This document shows, piece after piece, positions 26,867-36,531 of a DNA stretch of 64,000 nucleotides; position 1 is the first letter of the stretch, and the number at the start of each line of letters is the position of its first letter. A program made the translations under genes and the position numbers. The notes below the pieces were generated by a model that did no database searches, had not been told where the DNA came from, and saw only the letters and a program-made list of their open reading frames with translations. This stretch comes from CBDCFT01 sp965216365 (lineage in GTDB: Bacteria; Pseudomonadota; Gammaproteobacteria; Arenicellales; CBDCFT01), in contig CBDCFT010000049.1 in assembly GCA_965216365.1 (NCBI GenBank), forward strand, positions 124,001 to 188,000, written 5' to 3'.

Positions 26867-27853
26867 ATGGGTAGTGCCAGTCCCTTCCCTCTTAACAAAG
26901 AGGAATTACTAAAAGTGTATCGAACCATGCGTTCTATTCGCGAGTTTGAAGAGCGCGTACACCTTGAATTTGCCAAAGGCGGTATTCCAGGCTTCGTGCA
27001 TTTATATGCCGGGGAGGAAGCAAATGCCGCCGGCATCATGTATCACTTAACACCGGAAGATCGTATCGCCAGCACCCATAGGGGCCACGGCCACTGCATC
27101 GCCAAAGGTGTGGATATTCACGGCATGATGGCGGAAATCTACGGCAAGGGAACCGGTGTGTGCGCGGGCAAAGGCGGTTCCATGCATATTGCCGATCTCG
27201 ACACCGGCATGATGGGCGCCAACGGCATCCTCGGCGCAGGCGCGCCGTTAGTCTGTGGTGCAGCACTGGCGGCAAAATATAAAAACAACAAAGGCGTTGC
27301 GATCAGTTTTGTCGGCGACGGCGCGTCCAATCAGGGAATGATGCTGGAAAGTCTCAATCTCGCTACCGTGTGGAACCTACCGGCGATTTTCGTTGTTGAG
27401 AACAACGGTTACGCCGAATCCACTTCTGCGGAGTGGGCGGTATCCTGCGACAGCTACGTCGATCGCGCTGCCGGCTTCGGCATGCCAGGCGTATCTGTCG
27501 ACGGTTTTGACTTCTTTGCGGTATACGAAGCTGCCGGCGAAGCAGTTAAACGCGCACGCAACGGCGGTGGCCCGAGCCTAATGGAATGCCGTACTGGCCG
27601 GTTCTTCGGGCACTTCGAAGGCGACGCGCAAACTTATCGCGCAGAGAACGAAGTCGATGACATGCGTGCAGAAAAAGACTGCATCAAAATTTTCGCGAAA
27701 AAAGTAACTGAAGCCCGTGTCATCGAACAAAGCGAACTGGATGCTATCGACAAAGAAGTGTTAGCACTCATCGACGATGCGGTAGAAAAAGCCGTCGCCG
27801 CGCCGCCACCAGCGGCAGCCGAACTGCATACCGACGTTTACGTTTCGTACTAA
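26867..27853 (+). CDS. acoA: Acetoin dehydrogenase E1 alpha (TPP-dependent)
   Basis: This 328-residue alpha subunit of the thiamine-diphosphate E1 component of acetoin dehydrogenase cleaves acetoin, passing an acetyl group to the lipoyl E2 and releasing acetaldehyde. The TPP-binding motif reads GDGASNQGMMLESLNLATVW followed by VVENN; GFVHLYAGEEANAAG and HRGHGHCIAKG are typical of the E1-alpha family. The gene sits between acoX and acoB with a good ribosome binding site. Pyruvate dehydrogenase E1 alpha is similar, but acoX and the hydrolase-fused E2 favour acetoin. Confidence 0.9.
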   Translation: MGSASPFPLNKEELLKVYRTMRSIREFEERVHLEFAKGGIPGFVHLYAGEEANAAGIMYHLTPEDRIASTHRGHGHCIAKGVDIHGMMAEIYGKGTGVCAGKGGSMHIADLDTGMMGANGILGAGAPLVCGAALAAKYKNNKGVAISFVGDGASNQGMMLESLNLATVWNLPAIFVVENNGYAESTSAEWAVSCDSYVDRAAGFGMPGVSVDGFDFFAVYEAAGEAVKRARNGGGPSLMECRTGRFFGHFEGDAQTYRAENEVDDMRAEKDCIKIFAKKVTEARVIEQSELDAIDKEVLALIDDAVEKAVAAPPPAAAELHTDVYVSY

Positions 27854-27881
27854 CCAAGCGGAGCAAAAGGAGAACAGAACA

Positions 27882-28886
27882 ATGGCAAGAATGTTAAGTT
27901 TTAAAGACGCAATCAACGAAGCGCTCGACCAGGAAATGGCACGCGATGAAACCGTTATCGTAATGGGCGAAGATGTCGTCGGCGGCACTGGCAGCCCCGG
28001 CGAGGACGATGCCTGGGGCGGCGTATTGGGCGTCACCAAAGGTTTATACGCTAAGTACGGCGAACGCATGATGGACACACCTCTGAGTGAATCCGCCTAT
28101 GTCGGCGCAGCAATTGGTGCGGCCACATGTGGCATGCGCCCGGTTGCGGAACTGATGTTCGTGGATTTCTTTGGCGTGTGCATGGATCAAATCTATAACC
28201 AGGCGGCGAAGTTTCGCTATATGTTTGGTGGTAAAGCGGAAACACCGGTGGTCATCCGTTGCATGGTTGGCGCCGGCTTCCGTGCTGCCGCCCATCACTC
28301 GCAAATGCTGACATCGGTGTTCACGCACATTCCGGGTTTAAAAGTCGTATTGCCGTCGAATGCTTATGACGCGAAAGGACTATTGATTCAGGCTATTCGC
28401 GATAACGACCCGGTTATTTTCTGCGAACATAAAATGCTTTACGGCACCGAAGCGGATGTGCCGGAAGAGTCTTACACCATCCCCTTTGCGGAAGCCAACA
28501 TCGCTCGTGAAGGCGACGACGTGACTGTTGTCAGTTTAGGCGCCATGGTTGGTAAATCTCTTGAAGCCGCGGACACCTTAGCGAAAGACGGCATCAATTG
28601 TGAAGTCATCGATCTGCGCACCACATCACCGATGGACGAAGATACGGTTTACGAGAGTGTCGAAAAGACCGGTCGACTGGTAGTCGTCGATGAATCCCAT
28701 CCGCGTTGCAGTATCGCATCCGACGTATCATCGCTGGTAGCGCAAAATTGTTTTAGCAGCTTAAAGTCAAAAATCGAAATGGTGAACGCACCGCATGTGC
28801 CACCACCTTTCGCCGCGAATCTAGAAGATATGTATATACCGGATGCGAATAAAATCAGCCAAGCCGTACAGGCGGTCGCTGCGTGA
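27882..28886 (+). CDS. acoB: Acetoin dehydrogenase E1 beta
   Basis: This 334-residue beta subunit completes the E1 heterotetramer. Features include the EDVVGGTGSPGEDDAWGGVL and YGERMMDTPLSESAYVGAAI segments, the GAGFRAAAHHSQ region near the active site, and the C-terminal transketolase domain with VIDLRTTSPMDEDTV and VVVDESHPRCSIASDV. AAGGAG lies 9 bases before the ATG. It is co-transcribed with acoA and acoC. Confidence 0.9.
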   Translation: MARMLSFKDAINEALDQEMARDETVIVMGEDVVGGTGSPGEDDAWGGVLGVTKGLYAKYGERMMDTPLSESAYVGAAIGAATCGMRPVAELMFVDFFGVCMDQIYNQAAKFRYMFGGKAETPVVIRCMVGAGFRAAAHHSQMLTSVFTHIPGLKVVLPSNAYDAKGLLIQAIRDNDPVIFCEHKMLYGTEADVPEESYTIPFAEANIAREGDDVTVVSLGAMVGKSLEAADTLAKDGINCEVIDLRTTSPMDEDTVYESVEKTGRLVVVDESHPRCSIASDVSSLVAQNCFSSLKSKIEMVNAPHVPPPFAANLEDMYIPDANKISQAVQAVAA

Positions 28887-28916
28887 TGATGTTCATCGGC
28901 AATCCGAGGCGAAGTG

Positions 28917-30050
28917 ATGGCCGAAGCTAACATCACCGCAATCAAAATGCCTAAGTGGGGACTTTCAATGTCCGAGGGCAAGGTTGGCGACTGGCTGGTG
29001 GAAGTCGGTAAAGAGGTCAATATCGGTGATGAAATCCTGGAAGTCGAAACCGACAAGATCGCCAGCGCTGTTGAAGCGACAGATGGCGGCGTATTGCGGC
29101 GCCAGGTAGGACAGCTTGACGAAGTACTACCTGTCGGCGGCCTGCTTGGCGTGCTGGCCGACGCGTCAGTACCCGATGCGGACATTGATGCCTTCATCGA
29201 AGAGTTCCAGGCCAACTTCGTGCCGGAAGAAAGCGATGAAGTCGGCGACGGCGGTAACGCTTATCAGAAAATCGCTATCGGTGGCCGTGAAATACGTTAC
29301 GTGCAACAAGGCGACGACGCACAAAACGTCGTCTTGATTCACGGCTTTGGTGGCGATATTGACAACTGGTTATTTAATCTTGGTGACCTTTCAGCCAAAG
29401 CGACCGTGTATGCGCTGGATTTACCGGGTCACGGCCAGTCGTCGAAAGATGTTGGTGACGGCAGTCTCAATTCACTCGCCCAATGCGTAGTCGATTTCAT
29501 TGAAGAACTGGATATCACAAAAGCGCACCTGGTAGGACATTCCATGGGTGGTGCAGTAGCGCAACAGGTAGCCATCGATCATCCCCGGCGCGCCGCATCG
29601 CTTGGTCTAATCTGTAGTGCCGGTTTAGGTGATGACATCAATCAGGATTATATCGACGGCTTTACCCGTTCAAACTCACGGCGCGAGATAAAACCTTTTT
29701 TGCAAAAACTGTTCGCGGATGAATCCTTAGTCACCCGGCAAATGATCGACGATATTTTGAAATACAAACGACTCGACGGCGTTGAACAAGCATTACAAAC
29801 TATCGGGGTCGCACACTTTGCTGGTGGTAAGCAACAATCTGTATTAGCGGTTCAATCCGCTGGGCTAACTATCCCAGTGGTAGCTATTTCGGGCCGGGAA
29901 GACCAGATCATTCCTGCCGCTCATACGGAAAATGCTCCACAGGGTATCGAGACTAAAATTATCGAGGGCGCCGGTCACATGGTACAGATGGAAGCGGCGG
30001 GAGAAGTCAATAAAATACTGCTTGAGTTGATTGAGCAAGCTAGCAGTTAG
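28917..30050 (+). CDS. acoC: Acetoin dehydrogenase E2-like: lipoyl domain fused to alpha/beta hydrolase
   Basis: This 377-residue protein uses ATG 28917 (GAGG seven bases upstream). Residues 1-85 form a biotinyl/lipoyl domain with the lipoylated lysine in VETDKIASAV. After a linker comes an alpha/beta hydrolase (about 120-375) with the oxyanion segment VLIHGFGGD, nucleophile GHSMGGAVA, acid in GREDQIIP and histidine in GAGHMVQME. This fusion is the known AcoC form of Pseudomonas-type acetoin systems, in place of a classical E2 catalytic domain. No peripheral-subunit-binding domain is seen, and no E3 gene follows. Confidence 0.9.
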   Translation: MAEANITAIKMPKWGLSMSEGKVGDWLVEVGKEVNIGDEILEVETDKIASAVEATDGGVLRRQVGQLDEVLPVGGLLGVLADASVPDADIDAFIEEFQANFVPEESDEVGDGGNAYQKIAIGGREIRYVQQGDDAQNVVLIHGFGGDIDNWLFNLGDLSAKATVYALDLPGHGQSSKDVGDGSLNSLAQCVVDFIEELDITKAHLVGHSMGGAVAQQVAIDHPRRAASLGLICSAGLGDDINQDYIDGFTRSNSRREIKPFLQKLFADESLVTRQMIDDILKYKRLDGVEQALQTIGVAHFAGGKQQSVLAVQSAGLTIPVVAISGREDQIIPAAHTENAPQGIETKIIEGAGHMVQMEAAGEVNKILLELIEQASS

Positions 30051-30107
30051 TTGTTAGTTTTTCGTTATCATGATTTCATTAATCTTAACGAAACAACACT
30101 AATAGCC

Positions 30108-30230
30108 GTAGGAGGAGTGAGCGGCGACCGCCAGGGAAGGCGGAAGTGCTGGCGCCGCAGGAGCAATCGGCAGTCTCACGAAAAACGCATGTCGTTGCAA
30201 AATCGATTCGCGAGCAAGCTTACTCCTACA
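30108..30230. repeat. REP/BIME-like repeat, long form
   Basis: It is bounded by GTAGGAG (30108-30114) and the inverse arm CGCGAGCAAGCTTACTCCTACA (ending 30230). Its inner part, 30124-30181, matches 1433-1490. It lies between acoC and the terminator, so the acoC transcript probably includes it. Confidence 0.75.
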
Positions 30231-30256
30231 AAAAACTCCAACTGCGGTACACAAAT

Positions 30257-30283
30257 AAGGGGTGGCCATGCCACCCCTTTTTT
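30257..30283 (+). terminator. Rho-independent terminator after acoXABC
   Basis: A perfect 10-bp stem, AAGGGGTGGC (30257-30266) with GCCACCCCTT (30270-30279), encloses a CAT loop and runs into six T residues. It ends the aco transcript. It may also work more weakly for the converging Liv operon. Confidence 0.85.
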
Positions 30284-30297
30284 ATCGAAAGACTGAG

Positions 30298-31482
30298 CTA
30301 TTGCCCGGATATGTCGATATACTTTCCGTCGACAACTTTCAAGATGCGAATACCACCGGCGGCGTCGCCGACTTCGTTGAACCCGGTCGAGCCTGAAACG
30401 CCGTCGTAGTCACGCAATGCACCTAAGCCTTGTTTGATTTTTTCACGATCCGCTTCGACATCGCCCTTGGCATTCGTGACACCGCTTTGTTCCATGACCT
30501 GTTTCAGGATATACAGATTGTCGTAGGATCGTGAAGCGCTGTAGGGAAACGCCTGACCGCCATTTTTCTCATGTACTTTTGCCTTAAACGCCTGTACACG
30601 ATCTCGTGGATCGTCTACCCAGGCGGCGGTTGACATATACGTGCCCTCGGTTGCATCGCCACCCAACTCAATGAAACCCGGCGAACCTGCGCACGCGCCA
30701 CCCATAAACGGGACATCAAGGCCTTGTTTGCGCGCTTCTTTAACAATACCCGCCGCTTGTTGGTAACAAGAACCCAATGCTATTCCGTCCGGACTAAGTG
30801 ATTTGGCCTTGGTGATTTGCGCGGAGAAATCAGTGTCCTGAGTGCGATAAGTCATGATATCCAGGATCTCGACATTGTGATTACCAAACAACGCCGGCAA
30901 CACTTTCGCGCCTTCCGCCTTGGACACGGCATCTTCCAGATCGTGAATAATGACTACTTTCTTCACATCGTATTCTTTTACCCATGCATCGACGACCGGA
31001 CCGAGTTGTTTATCACTGGTCAGGCTGTTGCGAAAACCCCAATCAGTCAATTCACCTAAACCGGGCTTTGCTGAACACATGGAAATGACCGGTAATTTAA
31101 GTCTTTCCAACATGGGAAAAATAACTTCCACCAATGAACTGAAACACGGGCCGGTCACAGCTAATACGTTATCGCGCGTCGCGAGTTTGTTAATCAGGTT
31201 GATGCCTTCCGATTCCTTGGTATGCGTATCGTAAGTGACCAGTTTGAGCGGTACGCCGCCGATACCACCTGCGGTATTGATTTCTTCGGCGGCAATTTCC
31301 GCCCCCATTTGCGCGGCTTCGCCCCACTCCGCGCCTTTGCCGGTTAACGGAACCATTAATCCGATTTTCACGGAACGACCGGACAATTCTGCCGATGCGT
31401 TTACCGCAAACAAAACGCCCGCTGCCGCAAGCACTAACGACAGGGAATAGACAATTGATCGGTTCTTGTTTCTCATATTCAT
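30298..31482 (-). CDS. Liv-type ABC transporter periplasmic binding protein
   Basis: This roughly 394-residue substrate-binding protein has the leucine-binding-protein (type I periplasmic) fold. I chose ATG 31482 (a second ATG at 31476 is equally possible) because the longer frame upstream adds non-signal sequence, whereas from here a signal peptide appears: RNKNRSIVYSLSLVLAAAGV ending VNASA. The mature protein begins VKIGLMVPLTGKGAEWGEAA, typical of branched-chain amino-acid/amide binding proteins. It is last in the minus-strand operon, 72 bases after livF. The ligand need not be an amino acid; the oxygenase and amidohydrolase genes in the same operon point to an N-containing acid or heterocycle. 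Confidence 0.87.
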   Translation of the reverse strand: MNMRNKNRSIVYSLSLVLAAAGVLFAVNASAELSGRSVKIGLMVPLTGKGAEWGEAAQMGAEIAAEEINTAGGIGGVPLKLVTYDTHTKESEGINLINKLATRDNVLAVTGPCFSSLVEVIFPMLERLKLPVISMCSAKPGLGELTDWGFRNSLTSDKQLGPVVDAWVKEYDVKKVVIIHDLEDAVSKAEGAKVLPALFGNHNVEILDIMTYRTQDTDFSAQITKAKSLSPDGIALGSCYQQAAGIVKEARKQGLDVPFMGGACAGSPGFIELGGDATEGTYMSTAAWVDDPRDRVQAFKAKVHEKNGGQAFPYSASRSYDNLYILKQVMEQSGVTNAKGDVEADREKIKQGLGALRDYDGVSGSTGFNEVGDAAGGIRILKVVDGKYIDISGQ

Positions 31483-31554
31483 AAATCTCCAATTTTCTGC
31501 CCTCAATATGGTGCGCAACGTCGATGGGCAAGTCAACATCACGACGGTTAAAAT

Positions 31555-32289
31555 TCAAGTTGCACGATTTTCAGTACTTGTGTGATCACCCAGATAAGTA
31601 TGTTGCACCTGCGGATTATTCAGCAAGTCCTGTCCAAACCCTTCCAAGGCAATTTGACCGCGTTCCAGCACATAACCCCGGTCGGCCAGTTGCAGCGCAC
31701 GGCGCGCATTTTGCTCCACCAGGAATATGGTTTTACCCTCAGTTTTCAAGTCTCGTATAGTACGAAATATCTGCGTCACAATCATCGGTGCTAACCCCAG
31801 TGACGGTTCATCCAGCAATAATAAGTGTGGACGAGACATTAGTGCACGGGCAATAGCCAGCATTTGTTGTTCACCGCCGCTTAACAAGCCGGCTAGTTGA
31901 CTGGATCGTTCTTTGAGCGCCGGAAAACGATCCAACATTGCCGTTATATCCGCATCGACGTTCGCGTCCTTACGCACGTGAGCGCCCATGCGCAGATTTT
32001 CCAGCACTGTCATGCGTTTTAATATCGCCCTTCCCTCCGCCGCCTGACTGATACCCATTGCGACGGTTTTATGCGCGGGTTGTTTATCGATTCGTTTTGA
32101 CTCAAAGACAATCTCGCCTTGCGTAGCGCGAATCAATCCCGATATGGTTTTCAGCAACGTAGTTTTGCCAGCGCCATTGGCGCCAATCAAGGTGACAATC
32201 TCGCCCTGTTCAATATGAACATCAATGCCGTGCAACACTTCGATCTCGCCGTATCCCGCATGTAAATTATTTATCGAGAGCAAACTCAC
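31555..32289 (-). CDS. livF: Liv-type ABC transporter ATPase (LivF-like)
   Basis: This 244-residue ATPase has Walker A GANGAGKTTLL, signature LLSGGEQQMLAIARAL, Walker B LLLLDEPSLGLAP and the H-loop-position segment TIFLVEQNARRAL; a Q in place of the H-loop histidine is normal for LivF. It overlaps livG by four bases (32286-32289). It energises import together with LivG. Confidence 0.9.
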   Translation of the reverse strand: MSLLSINNLHAGYGEIEVLHGIDVHIEQGEIVTLIGANGAGKTTLLKTISGLIRATQGEIVFESKRIDKQPAHKTVAMGISQAAEGRAILKRMTVLENLRMGAHVRKDANVDADITAMLDRFPALKERSSQLAGLLSGGEQQMLAIARALMSRPHLLLLDEPSLGLAPMIVTQIFRTIRDLKTEGKTIFLVEQNARRALQLADRGYVLERGQIALEGFGQDLLNNPQVQHTYLGDHTSTENRAT

Positions 32290-33086
32290 ACAACATCCTC
32301 GTCGCCAAGATAGGCTTCAATAACTCGTGGATCTTTTTGGATCTCACCGGGCAAACCTTCGGCAATCTTTTCGCCAAAATTCAAAACGGTAATGCGATCC
32401 GATATACCCATGATGAGATTCATATCGTGCTCTACCAACAATATGGTGACACCACGATCGCGTATTTGCGTTATAAGCTGGTCAAGCTCTTCGGTTTCTT
32501 GCGGATTCATACCCGCTGCTGGCTCATCGAGAAGCAACAATTTCGGTTCGGTTCCCAACGCTCGTGCTAACTCCAACAAGCGGCGCTCGCCGTAAGACAA
32601 ATCGCTGGCCTTGTGCGACGCATTGTTCGCCAGTCCGACAAACTCGAGCAGCTCATTAGCGTACTCACGCATTTGTTTTTCCGGCGCGACCACTGAAAAC
32701 AGTCTATGAAATATCGCGTTCTGAAAGGCTGACCATAATGACGGAAACTGCTGGCAATGCTGGCTCAACATAACATTTTCCAACACCGTCATGTCCTCGA
32801 ACAAACGAATATTTTGAAAAGTTCGCGCAACGCCCTTGGCAGTACGGTGGTTAGGGCGCAGGCCTTGAAGTTCATTATCATCCAGCAACAACGAACCTGA
32901 ATCCGGTGTCAACGTACCGCTTAGCAAGTTGAACAAAGTCGTCTTGCCGGCGCCATTCGGCCCAATCACCGCGTGGATACTACCGCGCTTGACTTCCATC
33001 GTTAAATCGCGCAAAGCGTAAAAACCGCCAAAACGTTTTGTCACTCCCTGGGTTGAGAGCAATGTGTCGGTCACCGGCGTACTCAT
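32286..33086 (-). CDS. livG: Liv-type ABC transporter ATPase (LivG-like)
   Basis: This 266-residue ATPase has Walker A GPNGAGKTTLF, signature DLSYGERRLLELARAL, Walker B LLLLDEPAAGMNP and H-loop VEHDMNLIMGISD. The C-terminal ITVLNFGEKIAEGLPGEIQK and VIEAYLG are characteristic of LivG. It overlaps livM (33083-33086) and livF by four bases each, consistent with strict co-translation. Confidence 0.9.
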   Translation of the reverse strand: MSTPVTDTLLSTQGVTKRFGGFYALRDLTMEVKRGSIHAVIGPNGAGKTTLFNLLSGTLTPDSGSLLLDDNELQGLRPNHRTAKGVARTFQNIRLFEDMTVLENVMLSQHCQQFPSLWSAFQNAIFHRLFSVVAPEKQMREYANELLEFVGLANNASHKASDLSYGERRLLELARALGTEPKLLLLDEPAAGMNPQETEELDQLITQIRDRGVTILLVEHDMNLIMGISDRITVLNFGEKIAEGLPGEIQKDPRVIEAYLGDEDVV

Positions 33087-34027
33087 AGCTTACCTAATCC
33101 GAACAAACGCGCGATGCGATTTACCGTGTCGCGTGTCAGTAATCCTTGTGGACGCACAATCATCATGACGATCAGTATCATGCCGTAAATGATGAGTCGT
33201 TTTTCATTTTCAAAATCAAGAAACTCATACATAAATTCGTAACTCACATTCCAGGGATAGGAATCTGTCCATTCAATGGGAATGTATTCCATCCAGTCAC
33301 GCAAGGTTCGTAAAAACTCCGGCAACAGAGTCAAGAAACAAGTTCCGAGTACCGGCCCCCAGTAGGTCGTGCCACCACCCACGACGACGAACACAAGAAT
33401 TTCTACCGCCAGCAGAATATTAAACGTCAGCGAATCGACGTAAGTCGTGTAGTGGGCAAATAAACACCCGGCGAGTCCGGCGATAAACGCGCCCAGACCA
33501 AAGGCAAGCAGTTTAATACGCACGACATCCACACCCATGACCTCGGCAACTTCTTCATCGGCATGAATCGCCACCATGGCGCGGCCCAGACTGGAACGTT
33601 CCAGTCGATGAAAAAACAATATCAAAATCGCAATGATGGCGAACACGTAGTAAAGCGTGTGCTCCTGATAGGGAATACCCTGAAACCCATCGGAAGCACC
33701 GGTAAATTCCCAGGTTAACGCAATGACCTGCACAATTTGTGCGAATCCGAGAGTCAATAACAATAGGTATATGCCCTTAATGCGCAACGCCGGAAATCCC
33801 ACAATCACGCCGATGATTCCCGACACTATGCCACCCACCAATAAACCCAGAGGAAAAGGCAAGCCCATTTTTACTGTGATGATGCCCGAAGCATATGCGC
33901 CAACCCCCATAAATCCCGCTTGCCCGAGTGACACCTGCCCTGTTTTGAACGGCACGTAAAAACTAAACGCCAGGATCAAATTGATCCCGGTAAAAATCAT
34001 CAGGGATTGAACAAATGCGTCAAACAC
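33083..34027 (-). CDS. livM: Liv-type ABC transporter permease (LivM-like)
   Basis: This 314-residue membrane permease has about eight to nine hydrophobic segments. The family signature appears as YLLLLTLGFAQIVQ and in the GVDVVRIKLLAFGLGAFIAG coupling region. It pairs with LivH to form the membrane channel. The gene lies 46 bases after livH and overlaps livG. Confidence 0.88.
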   Translation of the reverse strand: MFDAFVQSLMIFTGINLILAFSFYVPFKTGQVSLGQAGFMGVGAYASGIITVKMGLPFPLGLLVGGIVSGIIGVIVGFPALRIKGIYLLLLTLGFAQIVQVIALTWEFTGASDGFQGIPYQEHTLYYVFAIIAILILFFHRLERSSLGRAMVAIHADEEVAEVMGVDVVRIKLLAFGLGAFIAGLAGCLFAHYTTYVDSLTFNILLAVEILVFVVVGGGTTYWGPVLGTCFLTLLPEFLRTLRDWMEYIPIEWTDSYPWNVSYEFMYEFLDFENEKRLIIYGMILIVMMIVRPQGLLTRDTVNRIARLFGLGKL

Positions 34028-34073
34028 GTTTTTATTATTTTTTACTAGAGCGCAACTAACAAACTACAAAAAA

Positions 34074-34946
34074 TCAATCACCGACTACTCGCGTACCGAA
34101 TAAACCAGTAGGTCTGTATAGAAGAATTAAAATCAAAATAACAAAAGTTAATAAATCGCGTAACGATGTGCCAATATACGCCGCCGACAAAATCTCAATC
34201 ATACCGACCAATATGCCTGCCACCATGGCACCAACAATATTTCCCAAACCGCCAAGCAACATACACACCAACGCTGTAACCGCCACCTCGAGGCCCATAA
34301 AGGGAGATATAGCACTGTTTTTTACGCCGTCTAACACTCCTGCAGCACCTGCTAAACAAGATGCAATCAAAAACGTTAAAAGCACGACGTGATTGACATT
34401 AACCCCAAGTAAGGCGGCTGTTTCATGGCTTTCCGCGACAGCTCTAATGGCACGACCGGTTTTTGATTTCTCTACCAACAACCACAACGCTACCATCAAC
34501 ACCATCGCCATAACCAATATAAATATCTGCACAGAACTGATTGTGACGCCGCCTACTTGATACAGGTTAGGATCAATGGTTGCAGGAAAGGCAACCTGAG
34601 TACCGCCAAAAATATAAATCACGATGTTCTGCAAAAAGATGGTCACACCGATGGTGCTAATCAAAGGTGCCAGTGGGTACTTATTACTCACAGGTCGTAC
34701 CGCAATAACCGCGATTAACACACCAATAATGCCCGTGCCAATCATCGCACCGGCGATCGCGACATAAATATTGACCCCCGTAAACGCCAGGACAATATGC
34801 AGACCGATGAAAGCGCCCAGCATAAACACTTCGCCATGCGCAAAATGCAAAAGCCGCAACACACCAAATATCAGCGTATAACCAATGGCAACGAGCGCGT
34901 AAGACGCGCCCAGCATGAGCCCATTTATCAGTTGTTGTGTGAGCAT
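34074..34946 (-). CDS. livH: Liv-type ABC transporter permease (LivH-like)
   Basis: This 290-residue permease has the LivH start QLINGLMLGASYALVAIGYT and the cytoplasmic coupling motif MRAVAES-like segment TGRAIRAVAESHETAALLGV. The region GLGNIVGAMVAGILVGMIEI is typical near the end. It starts 32 bases after the HpaB-type gene, linking transporter and enzymes in one operon. Confidence 0.88.
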   Translation of the reverse strand: MLTQQLINGLMLGASYALVAIGYTLIFGVLRLLHFAHGEVFMLGAFIGLHIVLAFTGVNIYVAIAGAMIGTGIIGVLIAVIAVRPVSNKYPLAPLISTIGVTIFLQNIVIYIFGGTQVAFPATIDPNLYQVGGVTISSVQIFILVMAMVLMVALWLLVEKSKTGRAIRAVAESHETAALLGVNVNHVVLLTFLIASCLAGAAGVLDGVKNSAISPFMGLEVAVTALVCMLLGGLGNIVGAMVAGILVGMIEILSAAYIGTSLRDLLTFVILILILLYRPTGLFGTRVVGD

Positions 34947-34978
34947 ATTCAGTTACCGCAGTACCAACGTGTCACAGC

Positions 34979-36481
34979 TTACCCGTTTGCCGTGTGTTTT
35001 GCGTTCGCGGCACTTGACGCCGTTGGCAATTCGTATCGATTCAAAATCGATTGCACTAATCCCTTTGCATTATCCCAATCGTAAGTGCGCGCACTATGAC
35101 CGCGCGTCACAAACTGCGCCCCGGCATAAAACATTTCATACTGCACATGCCTGGAAGCAAACTCAGAACCAATAGCATCCCACGCAAGTTTTAAAAACTT
35201 CACTCGCGATTCAGGATCTGTCGACGACGATTGCTGCGTACGATGAATAATGTCACGCAGTTCAGGGTTCTCAAAATCAAGCACTGACGATGGCAACATG
35301 ATTAAACTTCCGCCGGCCAGCTCGCGAATACTGCTGATAAAGCCGGGATACAATTCCTGTGTCAACACCTGTGCAGCATACATTAGATGACGGTTAGGCA
35401 CGAAGTAGTCGCCACGATTCTCACCGCTGGATTCCATACCGTACACCATGCCTTCCACCATCGCCGCCTGCGCTGCCATTTGGCCCAGTTGTTGTATGAT
35501 CTGTGGCATCTTGTGCGTACCAATCGTCTCGGCAATACCCCTGGCCAAACCTGTCAGAAATTGCATTTTCACCAGCAAACGAATCTGCGCCTGATAGTTT
35601 TGATACAAGTGACCTGCCGTATCCTGAAATTGTGCGCGGCAGGTTTCTGTGTCCTTATAAACGAATACGCGATCCCACGGCACTTTGACATTATCGAAAT
35701 ACATCAGAGCGTCGTTCTCATCAAAACGCGACGATAACGGATTATCGAACTCGGAGATCGCTGCCGCTTCGAAAGACTTGCGCGACAATATTTTGATACC
35801 CGGCGTATTAACAGGCAATGCAAACGACAATGCGTAACGTTCTTCACCGGGCTTTAATGGTTGAATGTTGGCGACGAATACTTCATTCGCCATGATACTG
35901 CTCGTGCCGAGCATTTTTGCGCCACGCACCGTAATGCCATCTGCATCTTCATCAACAACACCGGCGACCAAAAACTCATCGTCTTGCTCGCCCCAACCTT
36001 TTGATCGATCAGCCTGTGGATTGATAATCACATAGGTTAGATAAATATCGTTGTCACGAACGTATTGAAAATATTCCAGCAACGCTTGTGCGCGTTCTTT
36101 GCCGTGACGTTCAAAAACTTCGATGCCGATTACCTGGCCCACTAACGCGGACGCCAAATGATCAGGCGAACGACCCATGAAACCACAGTGGGTTCGTTGC
36201 CAATCGACCATGGCTTCACGTCTTTTGACCATCTCTTCGTGATTGCGTGGAATCTGCCAGCAACGATTTACCCGCCGGCCGTTGGTAGGCGATTCAAAGG
36301 TCAACAAATCGACGTTGGCTGGATCGGCCTGGTAGTCATACAACGCTGCCGCTTGATGCACGGCATTTTTAAATGCAGGATGAGTTGTCACGTCATCAAC
36401 CAATGCACCGTCAAGATAAACTGCACGTCCATCATGCAAGCTGGCTAAATGTTCCGCACCGGTTTTGACATTTGTACTCAT
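34979..36481 (-). CDS. HpaB-family (4-hydroxyphenylacetate 3-hydroxylase type) flavin monooxygenase
   Basis: This 500-residue member of the FADH2-dependent HpaB/acyl-CoA-dehydrogenase-fold monooxygenases has typical segments: HCGFMGRSPDHLA, YVIINPQADRSKGW, VRGAKMLGTSSIMANEVFV and VPWDRVFVYKDTE. Enzymes of this family hydroxylate phenols or related rings with reduced flavin from a separate reductase (HpaC type). No reductase gene is in the window. Co-transcription with an enamidase-like amidohydrolase and a Liv transporter suggests ring oxygenation then amide-bond opening of an imported N-heterocycle; that pathway is inferred. Confidence 0.83.
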   Translation of the reverse strand: MSTNVKTGAEHLASLHDGRAVYLDGALVDDVTTHPAFKNAVHQAAALYDYQADPANVDLLTFESPTNGRRVNRCWQIPRNHEEMVKRREAMVDWQRTHCGFMGRSPDHLASALVGQVIGIEVFERHGKERAQALLEYFQYVRDNDIYLTYVIINPQADRSKGWGEQDDEFLVAGVVDEDADGITVRGAKMLGTSSIMANEVFVANIQPLKPGEERYALSFALPVNTPGIKILSRKSFEAAAISEFDNPLSSRFDENDALMYFDNVKVPWDRVFVYKDTETCRAQFQDTAGHLYQNYQAQIRLLVKMQFLTGLARGIAETIGTHKMPQIIQQLGQMAAQAAMVEGMVYGMESSGENRGDYFVPNRHLMYAAQVLTQELYPGFISSIRELAGGSLIMLPSSVLDFENPELRDIIHRTQQSSSTDPESRVKFLKLAWDAIGSEFASRHVQYEMFYAGAQFVTRGHSARTYDWDNAKGLVQSILNRYELPTASSAANAKHTANG

Positions 36482-36531
36482 CGTGCTACCTCGGATTAGT
36501 CATACAATACATCGATAGATGTAACTACTAT

